Numbered from the stretch's first letter, positions 26,481-34,680 are shown. The stretch: 64,000 bases of DNA from Mesorhizobium onobrychidis (GCF_024707545.1 NZ_CP062229.1:1917501-1981500), one strand, 5' to 3'. The notes: generated from the sequence alone by a model not told the origin. Numbers and translations: made by a program.

Positions 26481-26738
26481 TTAGTGGATCGCGACGGGGG
26501 TCAGGTCGTTTTCCAGGGCGCCAGCCAGCGCTCTGTCACGAGCGTCCGAAAGCAGGATCGGCTGGCCATTGGCGGCAAACAGGGCCCACAGTTCCAGCCC
26601 GGGTGCGATTTCGCCGAGGCCCGGGAAACGGCCGCGCAGATCGTCGCTCGACACTTTCCTGAGATAGGCGACCGAGCCTTCGCCGAGATGGGCGAATTCG
26701 CCGCTGGTCATGATAAGATTTTCGTCAGTTCTGGTCAT
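26481..26738 (-). CDS. DUF1150 family protein
   Basis: About 85 aa, matching DUF1150, a small alphaproteobacterial family. A GGAGG site lies 5 nt before the ATG. Recognisable parts are LGEGSVAYLRKVSSDDL and the C-terminal ALFAANGQPILLSDARD. It lies directly downstream of a small heat shock protein gene on the same strand (63 nt gap), an association that recurs in Rhizobiales and suggests a stress-related role. Function is unknown. Confidence 0.85.
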   Translation of the reverse strand: MTRTDENLIMTSGEFAHLGEGSVAYLRKVSSDDLRGRFPGLGEIAPGLELWALFAANGQPILLSDARDRALAGALENDLTPVAIH

Positions 26739-26801
26739 TTAAGCCTCCTTGCCGCGAGGACGCCGTTCAAGGCCGCCTCGCATGAGAGCCACCGGTAAAG
26801 A

Positions 26802-27227
26802 TCAGTCTTTCACCGATATGTTTATTTTCCGTACCAGCCGTTCGGACTCGGGCCGGTCGAGATCGATCGACAAAAGGCCGTTCTTCAGCTCCGCGGTGAT
26901 CACCCGCATGCCGTCGGCCAGCACGAAACAGCGCTGGAACTGGCGCGCGGCAATGCCGCGATGAAGAAATTCGCGCTCGGTATCGTCGTTCTGACGGCCG
27001 CGCACGACCAACTGGTTCTCCTCCGTGGTGACATCGAGATCGTTCTCGGCGAAACCGGCGACAGCGAGCGTGATACGCAGCCTTTCGGCCTTGCCGTCGG
27101 CACCGCTGAGGCGCTCGATGTTATAGGGAGGGTAGCTATCACCCGACTTCGCCAGACGCTCCACGGTCTTTTCCATGGCGTCGAAACCCAGGAGAAGCGG
27201 GCTGGAAAAAGGCGTCATTCGGCTCAT
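26802..27227 (-). CDS. Hsp20/alpha-crystallin family small heat shock protein (IbpA-like)
   Basis: About 141 aa from the ATG at 27227 (MSRMTPFSSPLLLGFDAME), which has GAGAGGA upstream. The alpha-crystallin domain spans about residues 35-125, with PPYNIERL, LAVAGFAENDLDVTTEENQLVV and GIAARQFQRCFVLADG. It is a holdase chaperone forming oligomers. It belongs to the class A IbpA/HspA type common in rhizobia. A candidate sigma-32 promoter lies 69-97 nt upstream. DUF1150 follows as a probable second gene. Confidence 0.92.
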   Translation of the reverse strand: MSRMTPFSSPLLLGFDAMEKTVERLAKSGDSYPPYNIERLSGADGKAERLRITLAVAGFAENDLDVTTEENQLVVRGRQNDDTEREFLHRGIAARQFQRCFVLADGMRVITAELKNGLLSIDLDRPESERLVRKINISVKD

Positions 27228-27295
27228 GTTACATTGTCCTCTCAAGAGCGACATAAAGTGGAAAAACCCAGATGGCATTTTTCCCGATGGTCTTG

Positions 27296-27324
27296 ATATG
27301 GTCCGCCCCGCGGTCAAGTTCAAG
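27296..27324 (-). promoter_or_regulatory. Candidate sigma-32 promoter of the small heat shock gene
   Basis: Reading the minus strand, CTTGAA (27324-27319) and CCATAT (27301-27296) are separated by 17 nt, the same geometry as the element before grpE. The leader to the ATG is about 60 nt. I looked for a ROSE-type thermometer in this leader; only a 3-4 bp CTC/GAG hairpin touches the ribosome site, so I do not call one. Confidence 0.5.
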
Positions 27325-27370
27325 CCGTCAAAAGCCCCGCCCAAAAAGACTCCCCAAACAAGGAATTGAA

Positions 27371-28312
27371 ATGCCCCAATCCCGCAAGATCATCATCGAC
27401 ACGGATCCCGGCCAGGATGATGCCGTCGCCATATTGCTGGCACTCGGCAGTGCCGAGCTGGAGATCGTCGGTATGACCGCCGTTGCCGGCAACGTGCCGC
27501 TGAGGCTCACCGAAAAGAACGCACGCAAGATCTGCGAACTGGCCGGCAGGCCAGACATCAAAGTCTATGCCGGCGCCATCCGGCCGCTGGCGCGTGAACT
27601 GGTCACCGCCGAGGAGGTGCATGGCGAGACCGGTCTCAACGGACCGCAATTGCCCGAACCGACAATGAAGCTGCAGGACCAGTATGCCGTCGATTTCATT
27701 GTCGAGACACTGATGAAGGAAGAGAGCGGCACGATCACGGTCTGCGCGCTCGGACCGCTCACCAACATCGCGCTGGCGCTGATCCGTGAGCCAAAGATCG
27801 CGCCGCGCATCAAGGAAATCGTGCTGATGGGCGGCGGCTTCTTCGAAGGCGGCAACGTCACGCCGACCGCCGAATTCAACATCTATGTCGACCCGCATGC
27901 CGCCGACGTCGTGCTCAAATCCGGCATCCCGATCGTCATGATGCCGCTCGACGTCACCCACAAGGCGCTGACCACCGCCAAGCGGACCCAGGCCTTCCGA
28001 AAGCTCGGCACCAGGGTCGGCACGGCTACGACGGAGATGCTGGAATTCTTCGAGCGCTTCGACGAGGAGAAATACGGCACCGATGGCGGTCCGCTGCACG
28101 ACCCTTGCGTCATCGCCTATCTGTTGAAGCCGGAGCTATTCAGGGGCCGCAACTGCAACGTCACCGTGGAAACCGCCTCGGAGCTCACCATGGGCATGAC
28201 CGTGATCGACTGGTGGGGCGTGACCAAGCGACCGAAAAACGCCATGGTGATGCGCGATATCGACCATGATGCGTTTTTCGCGCTGCTGCTGGAAAGGCTG
28301 GAGCGGCTTTAG
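27371..28312 (+). CDS. Nucleoside hydrolase (IUNH family)
   Basis: About 313 aa from the ATG at 27371. The family's N-terminal calcium-binding aspartate cluster is intact (IIIDTDPGQDDAVAIL), as are LGPLTNIALAL and the C-terminal DGGPLHDPCVIAYLL. It hydrolyses the N-glycosidic bond of ribonucleosides to ribose and base. The ribokinase gene about 3 kb downstream on the opposite strand could use the ribose. An intergenic mosaic repeat follows its stop. Confidence 0.92.
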   Translation: MPQSRKIIIDTDPGQDDAVAILLALGSAELEIVGMTAVAGNVPLRLTEKNARKICELAGRPDIKVYAGAIRPLARELVTAEEVHGETGLNGPQLPEPTMKLQDQYAVDFIVETLMKEESGTITVCALGPLTNIALALIREPKIAPRIKEIVLMGGGFFEGGNVTPTAEFNIYVDPHAADVVLKSGIPIVMMPLDVTHKALTTAKRTQAFRKLGTRVGTATTEMLEFFERFDEEKYGTDGGPLHDPCVIAYLLKPELFRGRNCNVTVETASELTMGMTVIDWWGVTKRPKNAMVMRDIDHDAFFALLLERLERL

Positions 28313-28319
28313 GGCTTCT

Positions 28320-28465
28320 TCCTTCTCCCCTTGTGGGAGAAGGTGGCCGAGCGAAGCTCGGCCGGATGAGGGGTGCTGGACGGATCGCGGCGCTGGTGTT
28401 TCTCCCAACACCCTCATCCGGCTCGGCGCTGCGCGCCGAGCCATCTTCCCCCACAAGGGGGAAGG
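28320..28465. repeat. RIME-like intergenic mosaic repeat
   Basis: A 146-nt element made of nested palindromes: CCTTCTCCCCTTGTGGGAGA at the left end is matched by CCCCCACAAGGGGGAAGG at the right, and GGCCGAGCGAAGCTCGGCC and GGCTCGGCGCTGCGCGCCGAGCC (shown in parts GGCTCGGCGC and GCGCCGAGCC) lie inside, with CCGGATGAGGGGTG and CACCCTCATCCGG. This is the pattern of the abundant rhizobial intergenic mosaic elements. It sits between the convergent nucleoside hydrolase and LysE genes. Confidence 0.75.
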
Positions 28466-28476
28466 AAAGGTGCCGC

Positions 28477-29091
28477 TCACTTCGCCTTTGAAAACGCCAG
28501 CCACAGACCTCCGCCGATCAGGAAACTGCCGCTGATTCTGGACATGAGCTTGATGCGGCCGGCCGAGAGCAGGTGTCCGGCGCGGCCGGCGGCCAGCGCG
28601 AAGGTCGAATCCGACACGGCGGCGAAGATCAGAGCGGTGAGACCCATGACGACGATCTGCAACGCGTAGTTGCCTTCAGGGGCGATGAACTGCGGAAAGA
28701 AGGCGCCGAAGAACACCAGCGTCTTGGGATTGCTGATCGCCACCAGCAGGCCTTGCAGGAAGAAGCCGCCGCGCGGTGTCTTCGCCGATCCGTCGGCGTT
28801 CAGCTTGCCCTTGGAGCGGAACATCTGCACACCCATCCAGATCAGATAGGCAGCGCCGATCAGCCTGACCCATTCGAACCAATGGCCCATTCCCGCGATC
28901 AGCGAGGTCAATCCGATGCCGACAATGGCGATCATGATGGCCAGCCCGGCCTGCGTGCCGGCGACATTGGCGAGGCCGGCACGGGAGCCATGGCGGATGC
29001 TGTTGGCGATGATCAGCGTGACGGTCGGTCCAGGCACCAGGACAATGACGATACAGGCAACGACATAGGTAGCGTAGAGTTCCAGCGACAT
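28477..29091 (-). CDS. LysE/RhtB family amino acid exporter
   Basis: About 204 aa from the ATG at 29091 (MSLELYATYVVAC). Six hydrophobic segments and the family motif VPGPTVTLIIANSIRHGSRAG, here seen as VPGPTVTLI and GSRAGLANVAGTQ near residues 19-45, identify it. ISNPKTLVFFGAFFPQF is the second hallmark. It probably exports an amino acid such as lysine, homoserine or threonine; substrate is not predictable. Confidence 0.9.
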   Translation of the reverse strand: MSLELYATYVVACIVIVLVPGPTVTLIIANSIRHGSRAGLANVAGTQAGLAIMIAIVGIGLTSLIAGMGHWFEWVRLIGAAYLIWMGVQMFRSKGKLNADGSAKTPRGGFFLQGLLVAISNPKTLVFFGAFFPQFIAPEGNYALQIVVMGLTALIFAAVSDSTFALAAGRAGHLLSAGRIKLMSRISGSFLIGGGLWLAFSKAK

Positions 29092-29201
29092 GGTTTTTCC
29101 TCGACAATATGCGGCTTGCGACGCGGCCAATCGTGATCAATGCATGACAGCAACGCCGGTGCAAGCCGGCAGGATATGTCGCTGGCGGCCTTGACCTGGA
29201 T

Positions 29202-30650
29202 TTAGGCTCCGGCCTGCCACGGCAGCGTCGTCTCGTAGGCTGCCGCTGCTCTCAACACGGCCATGTCGCTGCGCGGCCGCCCGATCAGTTGCATGCCCAT
29301 CGGCCTGCCTCTGGCATCGAAGCCCGCCGGTACGTTGACCGCCGGGCACCCGCCCAGCGTGGCGAGCGCTGAAACCTGCATCCAGCGGTGATAGCTGTCC
29401 ATGGCACGCCCGGCCACTTGCGTCGGCCAATGGGTGGAAACCTCGAAGGGGAAGACCTGTGCGGTCGGCAGTGCGACGAGGTCGAAGCGGTCGAAGAGCG
29501 ACAGCAGGGTTTTGTGCCAGGACGAGCGCCTCACCGTGGCGGCGTGGATCTGCGGCGCCGTGAGTTGCAGCGCATGTTCCACCTCCCACACGGCCTCCGG
29601 CTTCAGAAGACTGCGTTTCAAGGGATCGTCGTAATGCGCCTTGAGCGCGCAACCGCTGCTCGCCTGGCGCAGCGTCACAAAGGCCTGCCACAGCGCCTCG
29701 AAGTCGAAATCCGGCACCAGCGCTTCGGTCTGAAAGGATACATCGGCGAATCGGCCGAGAGCGGCCTCGCAAAGATCAAGGATGCCGGGTTCGAGCGGCA
29801 GATGGCCGCCGAGATCGCCGAACCAGGCGATGCGGCCGCCGGCGGCTGCCGTTTGCAGTCCCTGTAGGAAGCAGCCCAGCTTGTGATGCGAGAGCGGCGC
29901 GCGAGGGTCGTAGCCGGCCTGCTCGTCGAGCAGCAGCGCCATGTCGCACACGCTCCGCCCCATCGGTCCTTCGACGCCCATCTGTGTGTGAAAGACGTCA
30001 AGTTCGGGACCGGCCGGGACAAGTCCCTGCGACGGACGGAAGCCATAGACATTGTTGTAGGCGGCCGGGTTGCGCAGCGAACCACCAAAGTCGCTGCCGT
30101 CGGCGACAGGCACCATGTCGAGCGCCAGTGCGACCGCCGCGCCGCCGCTCGAACCGCCGGCGGTCAAGGCCGCGTCGAAAGCATTGAGCGTCGGGCCGAA
30201 CACCGTGTTGTAGGTGTTGGAGCCAAGGCCGAATTCGGGAACGTTGGTTTTGCCGATGATGATGGCGCCAGCCTTGCGGATGCGCTCGACGAAGAAATCA
30301 TCCTCTTGCGGCACGAAATCGGCGAAGATCGGCGAGCCGAAGCTGGTCCTGAGGCCCTTGGTCTGCGCGAGATCCTTGATGGCGATCGGCAGGCCGAACA
30401 GGGGGCCGGCATGCCCTGCATGCGCCAGATGCGCGTCGGCCTTGTCGGCCTCGTGCAGGATGTCGGCACGGTCGCGCAGTGAGACGATGGCGTTGACCAG
30501 CGGGTTCACCGCTTCGATCCGGTCGAGGAATGCCGTCACCACCTCGCGCACGGACAGCTGCCGGCGCCTGATCGCGTCGGCAAGATCCACGGCGGACAGG
30601 CGGCAGATATCGCCGGCGGGCGGCACGGCGTGTTTCGTGGCCGGACGCAT
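29202..30650 (-). CDS. Amidase signature family enzyme
   Basis: About 482 aa from the ATG at 30650, with an AGGTGAG site upstream. The Ser-cisSer-Lys triad is visible: lysine in LPIAIKDLAQTKG (about residue 92), cis-serine and nucleophile in AGGSSGGAAVALA and SDFGGSLRNPAA (about 165-195). It hydrolyses an amide; candidates range from simple amides to 6-aminohexanoate- or indoleacetamide-like substrates. GatA is unlikely because no gatB/gatC is present. It starts just after the ribokinase stop, suggesting co-transcription. Confidence 0.88.
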   Translation of the reverse strand: MRPATKHAVPPAGDICRLSAVDLADAIRRRQLSVREVVTAFLDRIEAVNPLVNAIVSLRDRADILHEADKADAHLAHAGHAGPLFGLPIAIKDLAQTKGLRTSFGSPIFADFVPQEDDFFVERIRKAGAIIIGKTNVPEFGLGSNTYNTVFGPTLNAFDAALTAGGSSGGAAVALALDMVPVADGSDFGGSLRNPAAYNNVYGFRPSQGLVPAGPELDVFHTQMGVEGPMGRSVCDMALLLDEQAGYDPRAPLSHHKLGCFLQGLQTAAAGGRIAWFGDLGGHLPLEPGILDLCEAALGRFADVSFQTEALVPDFDFEALWQAFVTLRQASSGCALKAHYDDPLKRSLLKPEAVWEVEHALQLTAPQIHAATVRRSSWHKTLLSLFDRFDLVALPTAQVFPFEVSTHWPTQVAGRAMDSYHRWMQVSALATLGGCPAVNVPAGFDARGRPMGMQLIGRPRSDMAVLRAAAAYETTLPWQAGA

Positions 30651-30659
30651 GGCTCTCAC

Positions 30660-31568
30660 CTAGCCGGCGGATTTTTGTAGCGCCGCGTCGACTTCCTTCG
30701 CCAGCGGGATCGCCGGCTGGGCGCCGGGCTTCAGGCAAGCGAGCGAACCAGCGGCTGCAGCAAGGGCGAGCGCCTGATCGAGCGGCAGGCCGGATGACAG
30801 CCCGGCGGCGAAATAGCCGCAAAACGTGTCGCCGGCGCCGACCGTGTCGACAGGGGTGATCTTCAGCGCCGGAACCATCAGAAGATCGGCTGGCGTGGCA
30901 GCCAGAACGCCGTCACCGCCGAGCGTGACGACAATTGTGCGGCCGGTCTTCCCGGCGTAATCGCGCATCCGCGCTGGGCGATCGCGGCCGCTCAGCGACA
31001 GCGCCTCGCCATAGAGGTCGAATTCGGTTTCGTTGGCGACGACATAATCGGCCTTACCGAGGAAGGCGGCCGCCTCGCCGCGGAATGGTGCCGTGTTGAG
31101 CACGGTGACCGCGCCTGCCGCCCGTGCCGCGTCCAGTGCTGCATCGACAGTCTGCAGCGGGATCTCCTGCTGCAAGAGCACGACATCGCCCTTTTTCATG
31201 AAAGCCTTGGAGAGGTCGCCTGTCACGACCGAATCATTGGCGCCCGGCACCACGGCAATGACGTTCTCGCCGTTGTCGGCGACCATGATCAATGCCGTGC
31301 CGGTCGAGGCGAAGGTTTCGCCGACACCGGACAGGTCGATCTTGCCGTCCCGCAGCAGCGCCAGCGCGTCAGTGGCGAAATTGTCCTTGCCGACCGCGCC
31401 GACCATGCGCACCTTGGCGCCGGCGCGCGCGGCGGCCAGCGCTTGGTTGGCGCCCTTGCCGCCAGGAGCGGTGGCGAAACCGGAGCCACGCACGGTCTCG
31501 CCCGGTGCGGGCAAGCGGTCGACATTGGCGATAAGATCGAGGTTGATCGAGCCGATAACGATTATCAA
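30660..31568 (-). CDS. rbsK: Ribokinase (PfkB family)
   Basis: About 302 aa. The two PfkB signatures are present: GGKGANQALAAARAGA (about residue 38) and the anion hole with catalytic aspartate DTVGAGDTFCGYFAAGL (about residue 245). The MIIVIGSINLDLIANVDRLP N-terminus is typical of RbsK (MIIVIGSINLDL). It phosphorylates ribose with ATP. The amidase gene follows directly. No ribose transporter is adjacent. Confidence 0.9.
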   Translation of the reverse strand: MIIVIGSINLDLIANVDRLPAPGETVRGSGFATAPGGKGANQALAAARAGAKVRMVGAVGKDNFATDALALLRDGKIDLSGVGETFASTGTALIMVADNGENVIAVVPGANDSVVTGDLSKAFMKKGDVVLLQQEIPLQTVDAALDAARAAGAVTVLNTAPFRGEAAAFLGKADYVVANETEFDLYGEALSLSGRDRPARMRDYAGKTGRTIVVTLGGDGVLAATPADLLMVPALKITPVDTVGAGDTFCGYFAAGLSSGLPLDQALALAAAAGSLACLKPGAQPAIPLAKEVDAALQKSAG

Positions 31569-31585
31569 GTGGTGCCTCCCTGCTA

Positions 31586-31637
31586 ACGCATCGTGCTTTC
31601 CGAAAATCGGAATCGATTTTCGGAAAGCACGATGCGT
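31586..31637. repeat. 24-bp perfect palindrome
   Basis: ACGCATCGTGCTTTCCGAAA plus ATCG (31586-31609) is exactly complementary to 31614-31637, with a GAAT loop. It lies between the rbsK start and the Ada-like gene stop and is followed 12 nt later by a second palindrome. Together they look like a mobile or amplified mosaic intergenic repeat. Confidence 0.9.
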
Positions 31638-31649
31638 AGAATTAAAGTG

Positions 31650-31693
31650 TTAGAGCGTACTTTGTGCGTCCGAATGGACGCACGTCGCTCTAA
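31650..31693. repeat. Second palindrome of the mosaic repeat
   Basis: TTAGAGCG pairs with CGCTCTAA at the ends and TGCGTCC with GGACGCA around a GAAT loop; a TACTTTG/CGT mismatch separates the two stems. The same layout occurs at 19073-19112. Confidence 0.8.
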
Positions 31694-31783
31694 TTGCGCG
31701 GGAAGCTACTCCGTAAGGCCGCCGCTTGCCAGACCGCGCGAGATGAACCCGCGCGCTGCTGGCCCGAATCTATGGGTGTGTCA

Positions 31784-32662
31784 TCAAGATCCTACCTGGC
31801 CCGCTTCCCAGCCGAGGATGGCGCGTTTGCGGGTCAGGCCCCAGTGGTAGCCGGTGAGCGCGCCGGACTTGCCGAGAGCCCGGTGACACGGCACCACGAA
31901 GGACATCGGATTGGCGCCGACCGCGGCGCCCACCGCCCGGCTGGCGCTCGGTGCGCCGATGCGGGCGGCGATCGAGGAATAGGTGCAGGCCTTGCCCATC
32001 GGGATGCGCAGCAGGGCTTCCCAGACGCGAACCTGGAAGTCGGTGCCGATCATGACGACGCGCAGCGGTTGATCGGCGCGCCACAGCGCCGGATCGAAGA
32101 TGCGCGCCGCATACGGCGCCGTCGCGGCCATGTCCTCGACATAGGTTGCGTTCGGCCAGCGGCCGGACATGTCGGCGAAGGCCGCACGCTCGCCGCCGGC
32201 ATCGCTGAAGGCGAGGCCGGCAAGCCCGCGGTCGGTGACCATGATCAGGGCGATGCCGAAGGGCGAAATATGATAGCCGTAGCGGATCGTCAGCCCGGCA
32301 CCGCGCGTCTTGTAGTCACCCGGCGACATCGCCTCGTGGGTGACGAAAAGGTCGTGCAACCGGCCGGGGCCTGACATGCCGACTTCGAAAGAAGCCTCGA
32401 GCAGCGGCATGCCGGAATCGAGCAGTTTGCGCGCGTGATCGAGCGTGACCGCCTGGAGGAAGGCCTTGGGCGACAGACCAGCCCAGCGGGTGAAGAGCTT
32501 CTGCAGGCCGGTCGGCGTCTCGCCGACTTCCTCGGCCAGTATTTCGAGCGACGGCTGGTCACGGTAGTCAAGGCTGATCTTCTCGATCGCGCGCCGAACA
32601 ACTTCGTAGTCACCGCCTTCGGGTGTGATGTCTTTCTTCAGAATAGCTGTCTGTGCGTTCAT
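31784..32662 (-). CDS. AraC-type HTH fused to O6-methylguanine-DNA methyltransferase (Ada-like)
   Basis: About 292 aa. Residues about 20-115 form an AraC-type helix-turn-helix domain (LEILAEEVGETPTGLQKLFTRW). Residues about 125-290 form the MGMT domain, with the alkyl-acceptor cysteine in FVVPCHRALG. The N-terminal zinc/methylphosphotriester domain of E. coli Ada (four cysteines) is absent, so it should repair O6-alkylguanine but sense methylation differently. Start chosen at the ATG at 32662 (MNAQTAILKK). Confidence 0.88.
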   Translation of the reverse strand: MNAQTAILKKDITPEGGDYEVVRRAIEKISLDYRDQPSLEILAEEVGETPTGLQKLFTRWAGLSPKAFLQAVTLDHARKLLDSGMPLLEASFEVGMSGPGRLHDLFVTHEAMSPGDYKTRGAGLTIRYGYHISPFGIALIMVTDRGLAGLAFSDAGGERAAFADMSGRWPNATYVEDMAATAPYAARIFDPALWRADQPLRVVMIGTDFQVRVWEALLRIPMGKACTYSSIAARIGAPSASRAVGAAVGANPMSFVVPCHRALGKSGALTGYHWGLTRKRAILGWEAGQVGS

Positions 32663-32745
32663 CGGACTATCTCCTTGAGCGTGAATATCGTCCTTCGCGG
32701 CTCCGATCACCACCCGAAACTTGCCTTCTCGTCATGTGCACCCAG

Positions 32746-32904
32746 ATGGATCTGGCTTCGAGGAAGGAGCCGACGGTGGCTGGCGAGAAGGTGCATCTCA
32801 CCAAGGAGAAGGAGACGCTGCTGATTACCATTTATGGCAAGGCACTGGAGAGCCGGTTGCCTCACTCGCTGCTGAAAGATCATTTTGCGGACGAGGCTGT
32901 TCGC
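32746..32904 (+). pseudogene. N-terminal fragment of a class I methyltransferase (leucine carboxyl methyltransferase-like)
   Basis: About 53 codons translate to a sequence containing VHLTKEKETLLITIYGKALE and then SLLKDHFADEAVR, which I recognise as the N-terminus of the class I, LCM-like SAM methyltransferases of about 270 aa common in rhizobia. Homology stops at 32904 and the DUF2244 gene's stop codon lies 7 nt further, so the SAM-binding core is missing. It seems to be a deletion remnant. It could still be expressed as a short peptide, but it would not be an enzyme. Confidence 0.6.
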
Positions 32905-32910
32905 TCACAT

Positions 32911-33405
32911 CTAGCGCATCTTGGCGGTCGCCAGGGCGCGCGAAAAGGCTGACGCAAAGCTCTCGCGGTCGTCGGGATTGAGGAAGCCGCCGATCGGCAC
33001 ATTCTGGCCTTGTGCTTCTACCGCCATCCTGGTGATGCCGATCTCGGCGTGGCGAGCGACCGAAAAACGCGCCCAGAACGGATTGAAGCGATGCGCTTCC
33101 GATTTGCCTGAGGGCGCGGTCTTGCGGATGTCGAGGCTGGTGCGCGAGACCGACACTTCCTCGCGGGCGCGGGCGGCACGATAATTGGCGCGAAAGGCGA
33201 TGTAGACGGCAATCAGGTCGAGACCGAGGAAGCCGAACACCGGCCAGGCGCCGCGCGACAGGAAAAACGCTCCGGTCACCAACGAGCTGAACAGCAGAAC
33301 GCCCATCAGGATGGCAAAGCCGATTTTGCCCAGCGACCGATGCGGTATCAGCAACGCCTGGAAGAATGGCTCGTCGGCCTGAAATGAGGCGTTTGTGTCG
33401 CTCAT
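32911..33405 (-). CDS. DUF2244 family membrane protein
   Basis: About 164 aa with two adjacent transmembrane helices (about 28-48 and 53-70) and a soluble C-terminal domain, the DUF2244 layout. RSLGKIGFAIL, SLDIRKTAPSGK and RFNPFWARFSV are typical. The family is often near nth or cytochrome oxidase genes; its role is unknown. It is divergent from nth with only about 22 nt between the starts. Confidence 0.87.
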   Translation of the reverse strand: MSDTNASFQADEPFFQALLIPHRSLGKIGFAILMGVLLFSSLVTGAFFLSRGAWPVFGFLGLDLIAVYIAFRANYRAARAREEVSVSRTSLDIRKTAPSGKSEAHRFNPFWARFSVARHAEIGITRMAVEAQGQNVPIGGFLNPDDRESFASAFSRALATAKMR

Positions 33406-33427
33406 GCCTGGATATTATAGGAAGGGG

Positions 33428-34231
33428 ATGACGAGCCCCAAGCCCAAAAATTCCTCTACACCCAGAAATGACCTGCCCCCCGGCCGACGCGAGGGCTCGA
33501 ACACCAAACCGCGTGCCCAGCCGGTGCGGTCCCATTCGCTCTACAGCCCGGCCGAGGTGCACGAGATTTTCCGGCGCTTTTCCGTTCAGCGGCCCGAGCC
33601 GAAGGGCGAACTCGAACATGTCAACGCCTTCACGCTGCTGGTGGCAGTGGTGCTTTCGGCACAGGCGACCGATGTCGGCGTCAACAAGGCAACGCGGGCG
33701 CTGTTCAAGGTCGCCGATACCCCGCAAAAGATGCTGGCTCTCGGCGAGGCCAAGGTCGGCGACTATATCCGCACCGTCGGGCTCTGGCGCAACAAGGCCA
33801 AGAACGTCATCGCGCTAGCGGAAGCGCTGATCCGCGACCATGGCGGCGAGGTGCCCGACGACCGCGACCAACTGGTCAAGCTGCCGGGCGTTGGGCGCAA
33901 GACCGCCAATGTCGTGCTCAACATGGCCTTCGGCCAGCACACGATGGCGGTCGACACGCATATCTTCCGCATCGGCAACCGGCTGGGATTGGCGCCCGGC
34001 AAGACGCCGGAACAGGTCGAGCAGGGGCTGTTGAGGATCATTCCGGACGAATATATGCGCCACGCGCATCATTGGCTGATCCTGCATGGCCGCTACGTCT
34101 GCAAGGCGCGCAAACCGGATTGTCCGGTCTGTGTCATCGCCGACATCTGCAAGGCCGAGGAGAAGACGAATGATGTTCCGGCGCCGCTGGTCGAAATTGC
34201 GCCGCTCGAACCCGTAGGCGAAATTCAGTAG
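33428..34231 (+). CDS. nth: Endonuclease III
   Basis: About 267 aa from the ATG at 33428. The helix-hairpin-helix with catalytic lysine (LPGVGRKTANVVL) and the catalytic aspartate (VDTHIFRIGNRLG) are intact. The C-terminal [4Fe-4S] ligands follow C-x6-C-x2-C-x5-C (CKARKPDCPVCVIADIC). It removes oxidised pyrimidines in base excision repair. A poorly conserved basic N-terminal extension of about 40 residues is longer than in E. coli Nth. The 3' end overlaps the convergent DUF2214 gene by 7 nt. Confidence 0.95.
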   Translation: MTSPKPKNSSTPRNDLPPGRREGSNTKPRAQPVRSHSLYSPAEVHEIFRRFSVQRPEPKGELEHVNAFTLLVAVVLSAQATDVGVNKATRALFKVADTPQKMLALGEAKVGDYIRTVGLWRNKAKNVIALAEALIRDHGGEVPDDRDQLVKLPGVGRKTANVVLNMAFGQHTMAVDTHIFRIGNRLGLAPGKTPEQVEQGLLRIIPDEYMRHAHHWLILHGRYVCKARKPDCPVCVIADICKAEEKTNDVPAPLVEIAPLEPVGEIQ

Positions 34232-34680
34232 CCGTAGCCGCGCGCCATCGCCGCGGCGAAGACCGGGATCAGCAGGAAGATGAAGGCTTCGGCGCGGACA
34301 TAAGTTCGAACGGATGCAAGTTGCGCCGCCGGCACTTGAAAACCGGGGCTGGCCGAGGCCTGCCTGTTCCAGGAAACAAAGCGGACCGTCGGAATGATCG
34401 ACAGCAGGCCGACGATGACGAATGCCGCCATCTTTGCCCAGAACACCCAGTTGTAGACGTAGAATTCCCAACCCTTCAGGCCGTAGATGACGCGGCCGAT
34501 GCCGACGATGATGATCAGCATGGCGAGGATGCCGTAATGGCGATCGATGCCGACAAGCCGCCGGAGCGTCGCGGCGGGCAGATCGCCGCGGATCAGGACA
34601 AATTCGGCGCCGATGATGCCCGCCAATGAAAACACCAGCAGATGATGAAAGATGGCAAGCAGAAGATCGGTGGTATCCAT
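34225..34680 (-). CDS. DUF2214 family membrane protein
   Basis: About 151 aa with four predicted transmembrane helices (about 7-27, 45-65, 80-100 and 125-147). The N-terminal HHLLVFSLAGIIGAEFVLIR and GRVIYGLKGWEFY fit DUF2214, a family of small inner membrane proteins of unknown function. The conserved histidines near the N-terminus could bind a metal or heme, but this is not shown. Confidence 0.83.
   Translation of the reverse strand: MDTTDLLLAIFHHLLVFSLAGIIGAEFVLIRGDLPAATLRRLVGIDRHYGILAMLIIIVGIGRVIYGLKGWEFYVYNWVFWAKMAAFVIVGLLSIIPTVRFVSWNRQASASPGFQVPAAQLASVRTYVRAEAFIFLLIPVFAAAMARGYGY

Noticed and set aside
27228..27300. ROSE-type RNA thermometer before the small heat shock gene
   Set aside because: Only a 3-4 bp CTC/GAG hairpin touches the ribosome site; no long helical ladder ending in a ribosome-site hairpin could be drawn by eye.
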